Assembly: GCF_001741865.1 (NCBI RefSeq)
Contig: NZ_CP017147.1
Coordinates: forward strand, 2,037,001 to 2,101,000
DNA: 64,000 nt
Source: Bosea vaviloviae
GTDB lineage: Bacteria > Pseudomonadota > Alphaproteobacteria > Rhizobiales > Beijerinckiaceae
Reading direction: 5' to 3'
How positions within the stretch are numbered: the first letter of the stretch is position 1; each line of letters begins with the position of its first letter. Below, one piece after another: positions 36,536 through 45,492 of this stretch. The position numbers and the translations under genes are program-made. Under the pieces are notes generated by a model. That model made no database searches. It saw only the letters and a list, made by a program, of their open reading frames with translations, and was not told where the DNA came from.

Positions 36536-38449
36536 TCACCGGCTTTCCCAGGCAGCGGCCAGCTTGCCGAAGTTCTGTGCCATCCGCACAGTGGCGGCCT
36601 CGTCGTCGATCGCGCCCGAAAGCCATGCGCGCGCCACCTCGCCGAAGATGGTGCGCCCGATCGCGAAGCCCTTGACCGAGGCGGCATTCCGCGAGCCCCG
36701 GAAGGCCTGCATGACGACGTCCTCCGGCGCATCGAGCCCGAGCAGCAATACGCCGCGGCAATAGGGATCGTGCGTCGCGATCACGTTGTCGATCGCCTGC
36801 CAGGCGGCGGCCGAGGGCTGGGTTTCCAGCTTCCACCAATCGGGCCGGATGCCGATGGCGTAGAGCCGTTCCATCACCTGCGCCGTGCTGTCGTCATGCA
36901 GCGGGCCGTGCTTGGAGGCGATGATCTCGACCAGCAATTCGCGCCCGACCTGCCGGCAGGCCAGGGCCACGCGCTTCAGCACGGCCTCCTGCGCGGCCTT
37001 GAGCTCGGCGGGGTCGTCCGGGTGGTAGAAGCACAGGCATTTGGCGATGTGATCCACCGGCCATTCCGCCAGCGTCGCCCCCAAAGAGCCGGTTGCGTCC
37101 GTCTCGAGCACCAGCGGCCGCGAGCCGGGCAATTCGAGCGGGCGCGCGATCCAGAAACCGTGGTCGCCGGCCCGGAACAGCGCCTCGCGGCCATGCTTCC
37201 CGTCGATCAGCATGCCGAAACCGGGCCGCCCGGCCGCGACCCGCGCGGCGGCCGCGACAGCGAGCGTCTTGAAGGCGGCGATGCGCTCATGCGGTGCGCC
37301 CACGACGTCGGCCATGTTTTCCAACTGAGCGCGATGGTCGATGGCGAGCGCCATGATACCGGCGGGTTGGGGCTGGCGCGTCGTCGCCCAATGGACGTGG
37401 TTGATCTCGACATCCTGCCGCAGCGCGCGATGCTGCGAGCCATGCTTCAGGAAATATTGCAGCTCCGGGAAGGTCGGGCTCTCCGGCGAGCAGAGCAGCC
37501 GCGAGACCGCGAAAGCGCCGCAGGCATTGGCCCAGGCGCAACAGGTTTCGATCGGCTCGTCACGCAGAAAACCGCGCAGGAAGCCTGACATGAAGGCGTC
37601 GCCGGCGCCCAATACATTGTAGACCTCGACTGGAAAGCCCGGCCCCTTGATGCCGTCCTCGATCGAGGCGGGGATCGCGCCGGTGAAGACTACGCAGCCC
37701 ATCGGCCCGCGCTTGCAGACGATGGTCGCAGTGCTCAAGCTGCGGATCGTGCGGATGGCCGTGAGCGTATCCTCGGAGCCGCCGGCGGCGTGGAGCTCCT
37801 CCTCGGTGCCGACGATCAGGTCGCAATGCGGCAGGATCTCCTGCAAATGCCGCGTCACATTGTCGGAACGGACATAGCGTTCCTCGCCGGCGGCATGGCC
37901 CGCCAGGCCCCAGAGATTGGGCCGGTAATCGACATCGAACACGACCTTGCGGCCATGCTTGCGGGCGAAGCGGATCGCCTTTTTCTGCGCGGCGGCGGCG
38001 TCGGGCAGCGCAAAATGCGTTCCCGTCACGACGATCGCCTTGGCCGAGGCGATGAAGGCCTCATGGATCTCGCTCTCATGCAGCGCCGCATCGGCGCAGT
38101 CGCTGCGGTAGAAGATCAGCGGAAAGGTCTTCTCGTCGCGCACGCCCAGGATCACCAGCGCGGTCAGGCGCTTGGGATCGGTGACGACGCCGTTCGTCTC
38201 GACACCTTCCCGCTCGAGCTGCTCGAGGATGAAGCGGCCCATCTGCTCGTCGCCGACGCGGGTGATCACCGCCGATTTCAGCCCGAGCCGCGCCGTGCCG
38301 ATGGCGATATTGGTCGGGCAGCCGCCGACGGCCTTGACGAAGGTCCCCATATCCTCCAGCCGCCCGCCGATCTGCTGGCCGTAGAGATCGACCGAGGAGC
38401 GGCCGATGGCGATGACGTCGAGCGTCGTGTCGGAAGCGGCTGTCGGCAT
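36536..38449 (-). CDS. iolC: IolC, 5-dehydro-2-deoxygluconokinase fused to a DUF2090 aldolase-like domain
   Basis: 637 residues from the start at 38449. Residues 1-325 are a PfkB/ribokinase-type kinase: VIAIGRSSVDLYGQQIGG, VGGCPTNIAIGTARLG and the C-terminal NVLGAGDAFMSGFLRG with the catalytic Asp. Residues about 340-637 are a DUF2090 domain (MLIDGKHGREALF; GVLLLGLDAPEDVVMQAF; KGFAIGRTIFG), a class I aldolase-like barrel. Together they would phosphorylate 5-dehydro-2-deoxygluconate and may cleave the phosphate to malonic semialdehyde and DHAP. This fusion is the common form in alphaproteobacteria. No separate iolJ is present in the window. Confidence 0.94.
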   Translation of the reverse strand: MPTAASDTTLDVIAIGRSSVDLYGQQIGGRLEDMGTFVKAVGGCPTNIAIGTARLGLKSAVITRVGDEQMGRFILEQLEREGVETNGVVTDPKRLTALVILGVRDEKTFPLIFYRSDCADAALHESEIHEAFIASAKAIVVTGTHFALPDAAAAQKKAIRFARKHGRKVVFDVDYRPNLWGLAGHAAGEERYVRSDNVTRHLQEILPHCDLIVGTEEELHAAGGSEDTLTAIRTIRSLSTATIVCKRGPMGCVVFTGAIPASIEDGIKGPGFPVEVYNVLGAGDAFMSGFLRGFLRDEPIETCCAWANACGAFAVSRLLCSPESPTFPELQYFLKHGSQHRALRQDVEINHVHWATTRQPQPAGIMALAIDHRAQLENMADVVGAPHERIAAFKTLAVAAAARVAAGRPGFGMLIDGKHGREALFRAGDHGFWIARPLELPGSRPLVLETDATGSLGATLAEWPVDHIAKCLCFYHPDDPAELKAAQEAVLKRVALACRQVGRELLVEIIASKHGPLHDDSTAQVMERLYAIGIRPDWWKLETQPSAAAWQAIDNVIATHDPYCRGVLLLGLDAPEDVVMQAFRGSRNAASVKGFAIGRTIFGEVARAWLSGAIDDEAATVRMAQNFGKLAAAWESR

Positions 38450-38463
38450 GTGGGTTCTGCGCT

Positions 38464-39327
38464 CTATCGATCGAGGTCTGGGTCGGCCGAGAGGCCGGAT
38501 TTCTCGGCTGTCGCGACGGCCAGAGTCATCGCCACCGCGAAGGTCGCGGCGACCGAACGGAAGGCGCCGTAATCGGCCTCGGCGACCTCGAGCCAGAGGT
38601 GGCAATTCTCGGCGAGCGGGCTGAGCGCGCTGTCGGTCAGTGCGAGTACCGGCACACCGCGCTGATGCGCGGCTGCCGCGATCTCGACGGTCATGGCGGC
38701 ATAGGGCGCGTAGCTCACCGCGAGCACGACGTCGCCCGGGCCGGCGATCGCCGCCTGCTCGGGTCCCAGCCCCGCGACATTGTCGACCAATACGGCGCGG
38801 ATGCCGAGCTTGCCGAAGGCGTAGGCGAGATAGGAGACGACCGGGAACATGCGTCTGGCGCCGACCAGCACGATCGTCCGGGCTCCGGCCAGCAGGGTCA
38901 CGGCAGCTTCAAGATCGGCAGGCCGGATCGCTGCCTTGACCTGCGTCAGCGAGGTTTCGCTGGCATGGACGAAACCCTCCAGCAGCGCCACGGCACCGCC
39001 TGTCGCGGCTTGCGTGCTGCGCAGTGCCGCCAGCCGCTCGCGATGGTCGACGACCTGGCGGCGCAGGCGCGAGCGGAAGACCTCCTGCATCTCGCTGAAG
39101 CCGGAATAGTCGAGCGCCTGGGCGAAGCGCACCAGGGTCGAGGCCTGCACGCCGGCGCGCTCGGCGATCTGCGCCGTCGAGCCGAAGGCCATGTCGTCGA
39201 GATGGGCGAGAGCGTGGTCGGCGACCTGCTTCAGGCGCTTCGGCAGCCTCGGCCGGCGCTGGCGCAGCAGCGCGACGAAGCCGTCGAAGTCCTTGATTGG
39301 CGCGGCTGTCTGTGGCTCGGCTGGCAT
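38464..39327 (-). CDS. MurR/RpiR-family regulator, probable IolR
   Basis: 287 residues. N-terminal RpiR helix-turn-helix domain (LPKRLKQVADHALAHLDDMA; IAERAGVQASTLVRFAQALD) and a C-terminal SIS sugar-isomerase domain (TIVLVGARRMFPVVSYLAYA; GDVVLAVSYAPYAAMTVEI). RpiR proteins of iol operons are repressors relieved by a phosphorylated inositol intermediate. It is the first gene of the operon, 14 bases before iolC, and a GGAA-N6-TTCC palindrome lies 46 bases before its start. Confidence 0.9.
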   Translation of the reverse strand: MPAEPQTAAPIKDFDGFVALLRQRRPRLPKRLKQVADHALAHLDDMAFGSTAQIAERAGVQASTLVRFAQALDYSGFSEMQEVFRSRLRRQVVDHRERLAALRSTQAATGGAVALLEGFVHASETSLTQVKAAIRPADLEAAVTLLAGARTIVLVGARRMFPVVSYLAYAFGKLGIRAVLVDNVAGLGPEQAAIAGPGDVVLAVSYAPYAAMTVEIAAAAHQRGVPVLALTDSALSPLAENCHLWLEVAEADYGAFRSVAATFAVAMTLAVATAEKSGLSADPDLDR

Positions 39328-39372
39328 GCGTTTCCCGCTTGGGCGCGGCCTTGACTTCGTAAGCCGGCGGGC

Positions 39373-39386
39373 GGAATGTTTATTCC
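39373..39386. promoter_or_regulatory. GGAA-N6-TTCC palindrome, probable IolR operator
   Basis: GGAATGTTTATTCC lies in the 119-base divergent region between the RpiR-family regulator and the plus-strand SDR gene. A GGAA-N6-TTCC motif is the operator reported for the RpiR-type IolR of Sinorhizobium meliloti, to my knowledge. A matching site occurs before the ATPase gene at 47306. Confidence 0.65.
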
Positions 39387-39446
39387 AATCTACGAGAAAA
39401 ACAATCCGCTCGTATCAAAATGATGCGCATGGGAGCGTGACGCCAG

Positions 39447-40247
39447 GTGCCGAACCGTGATGCCTTCAGCAGGGATCTGACGGGCAAGGTCGCCATCGTG
39501 ACCGGCGGCAGCCAGGGGCTGGGCGAGGCGATTGCGCGCGAATTCGCGGCGCGCGGCATCGCCGGCCTGCTGCTGACCGGCCGCAACCGGGTGCGCGGCG
39601 AAGCGGTGGCGGCGTCGCTGCGTAGCGCGGGCTGCGATGTCCGTTTTCATGAGGCCGATCTCGCCGATCTCGCCGCCGTGAAGGCGATCGTGCCGGCAGC
39701 CGAGGCTGCCTTCGGGCGCATCGACATTCTGGTCAATGCCGCAGGCGATACCGATCGCGGCACGATCCTCGACACCACGCCCGAGCTCTATGAGCGCATC
39801 ATGGCGGTGAATCTGCGCGCGCCCTTCTTCCTGATCCAGGGAGCGGGCGAGGCGATGGCGCGGCTCGGTATCGAAGGCGCGATCGTCAACATCCAGTCGA
39901 TGTCGGCCCATGGCGGTCAGCCCTTCCTCTCCGCCTACAGCGTCTCCAAGGCGGCGCTCGCCGCCTTGACCAAGAACGCCGCCTTCGGCCTGCTGGCGCA
40001 GCGCATCCGGGTCAACGGCCTCAATATCGGCTGGATGGCAACGCCGGGTGAGGACGCGATCATGCGGCTGCGCCACGACGCAAGGGATGGCTGGCTCGAC
40101 AGGGCGGCAAGCGGGCAGCCCTTCGGCCGGTTGATCGACCCGCGCGAGGTCGCCAAGGCGGTGGCTTATCTGGCGTCGGAAGAATCCGGCCTGATGACCG
40201 GCTCCAACATCGATTTCGACCAGACGATTCTGGGTGCACATGACTGA
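39447..40247 (+). CDS. SDR-family oxidoreductase of the inositol cluster
   Basis: 266 residues, GTG start at 39447. A classical [22 protein letters not shown] (TGxxxGxG), [13 protein letters not shown], Ser in [11 protein letters not shown] and the active site [12 protein letters not shown] (YxxxK, present here). The C-terminus is loose ([16 protein letters not shown]). It may oxidise an inositol or another cyclitol. It is divergent from the RpiR-type regulator and shares the operator region, which supports a role in the same pathway. Confidence 0.85.
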   Translation: MPNRDAFSRDLTGKVAIVTGGSQGLGEAIAREFAARGIAGLLLTGRNRVRGEAVAASLRSAGCDVRFHEADLADLAAVKAIVPAAEAAFGRIDILVNAAGDTDRGTILDTTPELYERIMAVNLRAPFFLIQGAGEAMARLGIEGAIVNIQSMSAHGGQPFLSAYSVSKAALAALTKNAAFGLLAQRIRVNGLNIGWMATPGEDAIMRLRHDARDGWLDRAASGQPFGRLIDPREVAKAVAYLASEESGLMTGSNIDFDQTILGAHD

Positions 40248-40290
40248 TCTCCGCGCACATGACTGATTTTGGCGCGCATAACTGATGCGG
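40236..40290. repeat. Three tandem copies of a 19-base unit at the end of the SDR gene
   Basis: GCACATGACTGAT at 40236, GCACATGACTGAT at 40255 and GCGCATAACTGAT at 40274: a period of exactly 19 bases. The first copy contains the SDR stop codon. Copies two and three are in the gap before iolG. Confidence 0.8.
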
Positions 40291-40330
40291 GCCCGACGAC
40301 ACGAAGCTTGACCATAGGACAACGACGACA

Positions 40331-41329
40331 ATGCGATTTGGATTGCTGGGCGCCGGGCGGATCGGCCGCATTCACGGACTGAACGTCGCCGCGCGGGCCG
40401 ATGCCGCGCTGGTCGCGGTCGCCGATGCCTCGAAGGAGGCGGCCTCCGCGCTGGCGGCGGGGACGGGCGCGCATGTCGCCGGCATCGACGCCATCTTGGC
40501 CGACGCCAGCATCGACGCCATTCTGATCTGCACGCCGACCGACACCCATGCCGATCTCATCGAAGCAGCCGTCTCGGCCGGTAAGGCGGTGTTCTGCGAG
40601 AAGCCGGTCGATCTCGATGCGCAGCGCATCCGTCGCTGCCTGAAGCTGGTCTCGCAGACCGGGAAGCCCTTGATGATCGGCTTCAATCGCCGCTTCGACC
40701 CCAGTTTCGCGGCGCTCGAACGCCGCCTGCGCGCAGGCGAGGCCGGCGCGATCGAGATCGTCAGCGTGATCTCGCGCGATCCCTCGCCGCCGCCGGTCGA
40801 GTATGTCGCGCGTTCGGGCGGGCTGTTCCGCGACATGATGATCCATGATTTCGACATGGCGCGCTTCCTCCTCGCCGAAGAGCCGGTCGAGGTTTTCGCG
40901 CTGGGCTCGGCGCTGGTCGATCCGGCGATCGGGCAGGCCGGCGATGTCGACACCGCTGCCGTGCTGATGAAGACCGCCTCGGGCCGGATCGCGCAGATCT
41001 CGAATTCTCGGCGCGCCACCTATGGCTATGACCAGCGCATCGAGGTGCATGGCTCCAAGGGCATGCTGCGCGCCGGCAACATTCACGAGACCACGGTCGA
41101 GAGTGCGACCGGCGCCGGCTTCCGCGCCGATCCCGTGCAGAACTTCTTCCTCGAGCGCTATGCGGCGGCCTATCGCGCCGAGCTCGAGGCTTTCATCGCT
41201 GCCTGCCGGGGTGGAACGGCGGCAAGGCCCTCTGGTCTCGACGGTCTCAAGGCCCAGATCCTGGCCGACGCCGCCACGGAGTCGGCGCGCACGGGCAAAC
41301 CTGTCGCCGTTGCGCTGGAGGCGAATTGA
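40331..41329 (+). CDS. iolG: Inositol 2-dehydrogenase (Gfo/Idh/MocA family)
   Basis: 332 residues. N-terminal Rossmann fold with GLLGAGRIGRIHGLNVAA, the CTPTDTHADLIEAA segment and the catalytic lysine in VFCEKPVDLDAQRI (EKP). The C-terminal part has MIGFNRRFDPSF, GGLFRDMMIHDFDMARFLL (H-D-x-x-x) and an LERYAAAYRAELEAFI helix. It oxidises myo-inositol to 2-keto-myo-inositol, the first step of the pathway completed by iolE, iolD, iolB and iolC on the other strand. iolA is not in the window. Confidence 0.94.
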   Translation: MRFGLLGAGRIGRIHGLNVAARADAALVAVADASKEAASALAAGTGAHVAGIDAILADASIDAILICTPTDTHADLIEAAVSAGKAVFCEKPVDLDAQRIRRCLKLVSQTGKPLMIGFNRRFDPSFAALERRLRAGEAGAIEIVSVISRDPSPPPVEYVARSGGLFRDMMIHDFDMARFLLAEEPVEVFALGSALVDPAIGQAGDVDTAAVLMKTASGRIAQISNSRRATYGYDQRIEVHGSKGMLRAGNIHETTVESATGAGFRADPVQNFFLERYAAAYRAELEAFIAACRGGTAARPSGLDGLKAQILADAATESARTGKPVAVALEAN

Positions 41330-41331
41330 CC

Positions 41332-42114
41332 ATGTCGCCAGCCGAACTTGACCTTCGTCAATATGCCGTGCTCGGCCTCGTCACCGAGGCGAGCCGGATG
41401 GCGCTCGACTATTTCCGCAAGCGCGACAGCCTCGGCGTGACCATGAAGGGCGCGCAGGATTGGCTCACTGTCGCCGATGGCGCGGTCGAGGATTTTCTGC
41501 GCCAGCGCCTCGGTGTGTTGTTCCCTTCGGATGCTGTCATCGGCGAGGAGGGCGGCGGCGAGAATTCCGATGCGGTCTGGATCATCGATCCGATCGACGG
41601 CACCTCGAATTTCGCCCGTGGTGACCGCAACTGGTGCATCTCGATCGGCTTTCTGAATCATGGCGTGCCGGAGATCGGCATCATCGCCGCCCCGGCTCTG
41701 GACGAGATCTATCTCGGCCGGCGCGGGCGCGGCGCGAGCATGAACGGCCAGCCGATCCAAGTTTCGGGGGCTGGCGACATCACGCGCGCTTATGTCGAGA
41801 TGGGCTGGTCGACGCGCATTCTCGCGGCCGATTATCTCGCCATGATCGGGCGCGGCCTGGCGGCAGGCGCATCGGTCAAACGCTCCGGCTCCGGTGCGCT
41901 CGGGCTCTGCCATGTCGCGAATGGCCGCACCGAGGCCTATGTCGAATTGCACATCAATGCCTGGGACGTCGCCGCGGGCGTCGTCATCGCCGGCGAAGCC
42001 GGCGCCGTGCTCAATGAATTCTTCACCGGGGACGCCATCGCCAAGGGCAACCCGGTCCTGTGCTGCACGCCGGCGCTTGCCGACGAGATGAGGGCGATCA
42101 GCGGAATTTCTTAG
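41332..42114 (+). CDS. Inositol-monophosphatase family enzyme
   Basis: 260 residues from the ATG at 41332; a TTG two codons earlier overlaps the iolG stop. The metal-binding motifs of the family are present: IGEEGGGE (Glu-Glu), WIIDPIDGTSNFARG (D-P-I-D-G-T) and NAWDVAAGVVIAGEAGA (W-D-x-x-A). It hydrolyses a sugar or inositol phosphate. In this place it could release free inositol for IolG. It starts at the end of iolG, so they form one unit. Confidence 0.9.
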   Translation: MSPAELDLRQYAVLGLVTEASRMALDYFRKRDSLGVTMKGAQDWLTVADGAVEDFLRQRLGVLFPSDAVIGEEGGGENSDAVWIIDPIDGTSNFARGDRNWCISIGFLNHGVPEIGIIAAPALDEIYLGRRGRGASMNGQPIQVSGAGDITRAYVEMGWSTRILAADYLAMIGRGLAAGASVKRSGSGALGLCHVANGRTEAYVELHINAWDVAAGVVIAGEAGAVLNEFFTGDAIAKGNPVLCCTPALADEMRAISGIS

Positions 42115-42176
42115 CCAGCAACTGATCCGTTGATCTTTGCGCGAAAGCCGTCAGAGTTCAGCCAACGACAGAACAA

Positions 42177-42191
42177 CGAACGAAACGTTCG
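42177..42191. promoter_or_regulatory. Inverted repeat before the first ABC importer
   Basis: CGAACG-AAA-CGTTCG is a perfect dyad that ends 16 bases before the substrate-binding-protein start. It differs from the GGAA-N6-TTCC site, so this importer may answer to a second regulator, not seen in the window. A GGGAGG ribosome site lies between it and the start. Confidence 0.45.
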
Positions 42192-42207
42192 ACCAGGGAG
42201 GACGACC

Positions 42208-43248
42208 ATGAAGACCCAATCCTGGCTTGCCGCCGGAGTGTTCGCCGCTGTTGCCGCCGCTTCGCCGTTGGCAACCTCTCCAGCGAAGGCGCAAGGCGCG
42301 CTGGTGATGTATTGCGGCGTCCAGGAAGAATGGTGCCGCGCCATGTCGACCGCCTTCGAGAAGGAGACCGGCATCAAGGTTGCGATGACGCGCAAATCGG
42401 CGGGCGAGATCTATGCCCAGCTCAAGGCGGAATCGGCTAATCCGCGTGGCGATATCTGGTGGGGCGGCACTGGCGATCCGCATCTCCAGGCGGCCGAGGA
42501 GGGGCTGACGCAGGAATACGAGTCGCCCGCCAATAAGGATCTGAACGACTGGGCGATCTCGCAGTGGAAGGCCGCCAAGCAGCGCTCGATCGGCATCTAT
42601 GCCGGCGCGCTCGGCTTCGGCTTCAACACCCAGCAGATCAAGTCCAAGGGCATGGCGGAGCCGAAATGCTGGGCCGATCTGCTCGACCCCAAGCTCAAGG
42701 ACGACGTCCAGGTCGCCGACCCCAACTCGTCAGGCACGGCCTATAACCTGCTCGCGACGGTGGTGCAGCTGATGGGCGAGGACAAGGCCTTCGCCTACCT
42801 CAAGGCCCTGCACAAGAACATCAACCAGTACACCAAATCGGGCGCCGCGCCGGCCAAGGCGACGAGCCTGGGCGAGACCGCCGTCGGCATCGTCTTCATC
42901 CACGACGCCGTCGTCTTCGCGGTGCAGGGCGATCCGATCAAGCCGGTCGCGCCCTGCGAGGGCACGGGTTACGAGATCGGCTCAATGTCGATCGTCAAGG
43001 GCGCGCGCAATCTCGACAACGCCAAGAAGTTCTACGACTGGGCGCTGACGCCCGCCGCGCAAGGGCTCGCCGGACCGGCGAAATCCTATCAGGTGCCGTC
43101 GAACAAGAATGCGCCGGTGCCGCCGCAATCGCCGAAGATGTCGGAGATGAAGCTGATCGACTACGACTTCGTCAAATACGGCTCCTCGGCCGAGCGCACG
43201 CGCTTGCTCGCCAAATGGGACCGCGAGGTCAAGGCGCTGCCGAAGTAG
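42208..43248 (+). CDS. ABC importer substrate-binding protein (AfuA/FbpA-like)
   Basis: 346 residues from the ATG at 42208, which has a GGGAGGA site. Signal peptide (LAAGVFAAVAAASPLATSPAKAQG). The mature part is a family-1 solute-binding protein: FEKETGIKVAMTRKSAGEIY, PRGDIWWGGTGDPHLQAAEEG (a phrase typical of the AfuA/iron(III)-type subgroup), then VGIVFIHDAVV and LDNAKKFYDWALTPAAQG. The subgroup includes hexose-phosphate binders as well as iron binders. Here, beside an inositol monophosphatase, a phosphorylated polyol is a reasonable guess. Followed by permease and ATPase genes. Confidence 0.88.
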   Translation: MKTQSWLAAGVFAAVAAASPLATSPAKAQGALVMYCGVQEEWCRAMSTAFEKETGIKVAMTRKSAGEIYAQLKAESANPRGDIWWGGTGDPHLQAAEEGLTQEYESPANKDLNDWAISQWKAAKQRSIGIYAGALGFGFNTQQIKSKGMAEPKCWADLLDPKLKDDVQVADPNSSGTAYNLLATVVQLMGEDKAFAYLKALHKNINQYTKSGAAPAKATSLGETAVGIVFIHDAVVFAVQGDPIKPVAPCEGTGYEIGSMSIVKGARNLDNAKKFYDWALTPAAQGLAGPAKSYQVPSNKNAPVPPQSPKMSEMKLIDYDFVKYGSSAERTRLLAKWDREVKALPK

Positions 43249-43278
43249 GTGACGGGCTCTCGGGCGGAGACGGCTGAC

Positions 43279-45492
43279 ATGCGCCGCGCCACGCAACTCG
43301 TGCTCCTGATCGGCTGGCTCGGCTATGCCGTGCTGCCCTGGTATCTGCCCGAGGGCATGAGCCTGACGCAGTTTGGCTGGCTCTCCAGCTATCCGCTCGG
43401 CAAGGCGGGCAGTGCCTTGGCGCTCGCCTTGTCCGGGGAAGCGCCCTGGCTGCTGCCGGTAGGTGTGGCCTTGCTGGCAGCGACGGCGTTCTGCCGCGGC
43501 ACTGAATCCGGCAAGGTGGCGCGTGTCCTCGTCGCGGCCGGGGGGGCGGGGCTAGCGGTGTTCTTCCTGCAGGGCTTCGGCATCGGCCTGAAAGGCTCTG
43601 CCGCCGGCTGGGCCACGGCGCTTTTGGGCGCGGATGTCGCGCAGGCCGGCATGGGCGGCGGCGCTTTCCTCACCGTCCTGGCGCTGCTGCTCCTGACCTG
43701 CCATGGCCTGGCCTATCGTGGCTATTGCCGGGGTGACCTGTTCACCACCTCGGCCATCGGCATCGTCGTCCTGTTGATCGGGCTGTTCATCTTCTGGCCC
43801 GTCATGGTCATCCTGAAGAGCGCGCTGGTCGATCAGAACGGCCATGTCGCGCTCTCGGCCTTCTCGGACAGGTTCTTCAGCGCCACGATCTGGGGTCTCG
43901 GTTGCGTCTCCAGCGGCACGAGCTGCGGGGTTGCCTGGAACACGCTGATCCTGGCCGTGCTGACCGGGGTGATCACGACCCTGCTTGGTCTTGCCTGCGC
44001 GCTGCTGCTCCAGCGCACGGCGATGCCCGGCAAGCGCCTGATGCGGGCGCTGACGGTGCTGCCGATCATCACGCCGCCCTTCGTGATCGGGCTCGCGCTG
44101 ATCCTGCTCTTCGGCCGTTCCGGCTTCTTCACCGGGATCATGGCGGACTGGTTCGGGGTTCCGCGCTCGCGCTGGATCTATGGTTTGCCCGGCGTGCTGC
44201 TGGCGCAGGTTCTCGCCTTCGCGCCGATCGCCTTCCTCGTCCTGATCGGCGTGGTCCAGGGCATCAGCCCGAGCCTGGAGGAAGCCTCGCAGACACTGGG
44301 GGCCGGCCGCTGGCAGACCTTCTCGACCGTGACCTGGCCATTGCTGCGACCCGGTATCGCCAACGCTTTCCTGCTCGGCTTCGTCGAGAGCATGGCCGAT
44401 TTCGGCAATCCGCTGGTGCTCGGCGGCAATTTCGAGGTGCTCTCGACCAAGATCTTCTTCGCCGTCGTCGGCGCAGCCTATAACCAGGGCCAGGCGGCGG
44501 TGCTCGCCATGGTGCTGCTCGCCTTCACGCTCGGCGCCTTCTGGCTGCAGCAGGGCTGGCTCGGCGGCAAATCCTACACGACCGTGACGGGCAAGGGCGA
44601 TGCCGGCCTGCCGACGCCGCTGCCGCGCCGGGTCACCTGGCTCGCGGGGCTGGCCGTCCTGCCCTGGGTGGCGCTCACGCTGGTGATCTATCTCGTCATC
44701 CTCGTCGGCGGCTTCGTCAAGACGATGGGCCGCGACTACACGCCGACGCTGGAGCACTACCGCACCGGTTTCGCGATCGATTTCAGCCGCGGACTCTTCT
44801 TCGAGGGTGCGGCCTGGAACTCGTTCTTCACGACGCTGAAGGTCGCGGCGATTTCAGCGCCGTTGACGGCGCTGATCGGCCTGCTCACCGCCTATCTGCT
44901 GACGCGGCAGAAATTCAGCGGGCGCAGCACCCTGGAATTCGCGACGATGCTCTCCTTCGCCATTCCCGGCACGGTGCTCGGCGTCGCCTATATCCTGGCC
45001 TTCAACGTGCCGCCGATCGAGATCACCGGCACCGGGCTGATCCTGATCATCGCCTTCGTCTTCCGCAACATGCCGGTCGGCGTGCGCTCCGGCATCGCCG
45101 GCCTGTCGCAGATCGACAAGAGCCTGGACGAGGCCTCGACGACGCTGCGCGCCCGCAGCTTCACCACGCTCTGGCGCGTCGTGCTGCCGCTGCTGCGCCC
45201 GGCGCTGGTCGCGGCGCTGGTCTACAGCTTCGTACGCAGCATGACCGCCGTCAGCGCGGTGATCTTCCTGGTCTCGGCCGAGTACAACCTCGCCACCGCC
45301 TATATCGTCGGCCGGGTCGAGGCCGGCGAGTTCGGCCTGGCCATCGCCTATTCCTCGGTGCTGATCGTGGTCATGGCCGCCGGCATCGGACTGATCCAGC
45401 TCGGCGTCGGCGAACGCAAGCTCGGCCGGCGCAAGCTCGTGGCACTCTCCGGCTCGGTCTCCAATCCTATCAGTCAAGGAGCAGCAAGTTGA
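43279..45492 (+). CDS. ABC importer permease, two fused permease domains
   Basis: 737 residues from the ATG at 43279 (GGAG upstream); a GTG at 43249 directly follows the preceding stop. Two permease units are fused in one chain, each with the EAA loop: EEASQTLGAGRWQTFSTVTW near residue 342 and DEASTTLRARSFTTLWRVVL near 617. About 14 membrane helices. This double layout is typical of FbpB/AfuB importers. The N-terminal 150 residues hold extra hydrophobic segments. It overlaps the ATPase gene. Confidence 0.9.
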   Translation: MRRATQLVLLIGWLGYAVLPWYLPEGMSLTQFGWLSSYPLGKAGSALALALSGEAPWLLPVGVALLAATAFCRGTESGKVARVLVAAGGAGLAVFFLQGFGIGLKGSAAGWATALLGADVAQAGMGGGAFLTVLALLLLTCHGLAYRGYCRGDLFTTSAIGIVVLLIGLFIFWPVMVILKSALVDQNGHVALSAFSDRFFSATIWGLGCVSSGTSCGVAWNTLILAVLTGVITTLLGLACALLLQRTAMPGKRLMRALTVLPIITPPFVIGLALILLFGRSGFFTGIMADWFGVPRSRWIYGLPGVLLAQVLAFAPIAFLVLIGVVQGISPSLEEASQTLGAGRWQTFSTVTWPLLRPGIANAFLLGFVESMADFGNPLVLGGNFEVLSTKIFFAVVGAAYNQGQAAVLAMVLLAFTLGAFWLQQGWLGGKSYTTVTGKGDAGLPTPLPRRVTWLAGLAVLPWVALTLVIYLVILVGGFVKTMGRDYTPTLEHYRTGFAIDFSRGLFFEGAAWNSFFTTLKVAAISAPLTALIGLLTAYLLTRQKFSGRSTLEFATMLSFAIPGTVLGVAYILAFNVPPIEITGTGLILIIAFVFRNMPVGVRSGIAGLSQIDKSLDEASTTLRARSFTTLWRVVLPLLRPALVAALVYSFVRSMTAVSAVIFLVSAEYNLATAYIVGRVEAGEFGLAIAYSSVLIVVMAAGIGLIQLGVGERKLGRRKLVALSGSVSNPISQGAAS

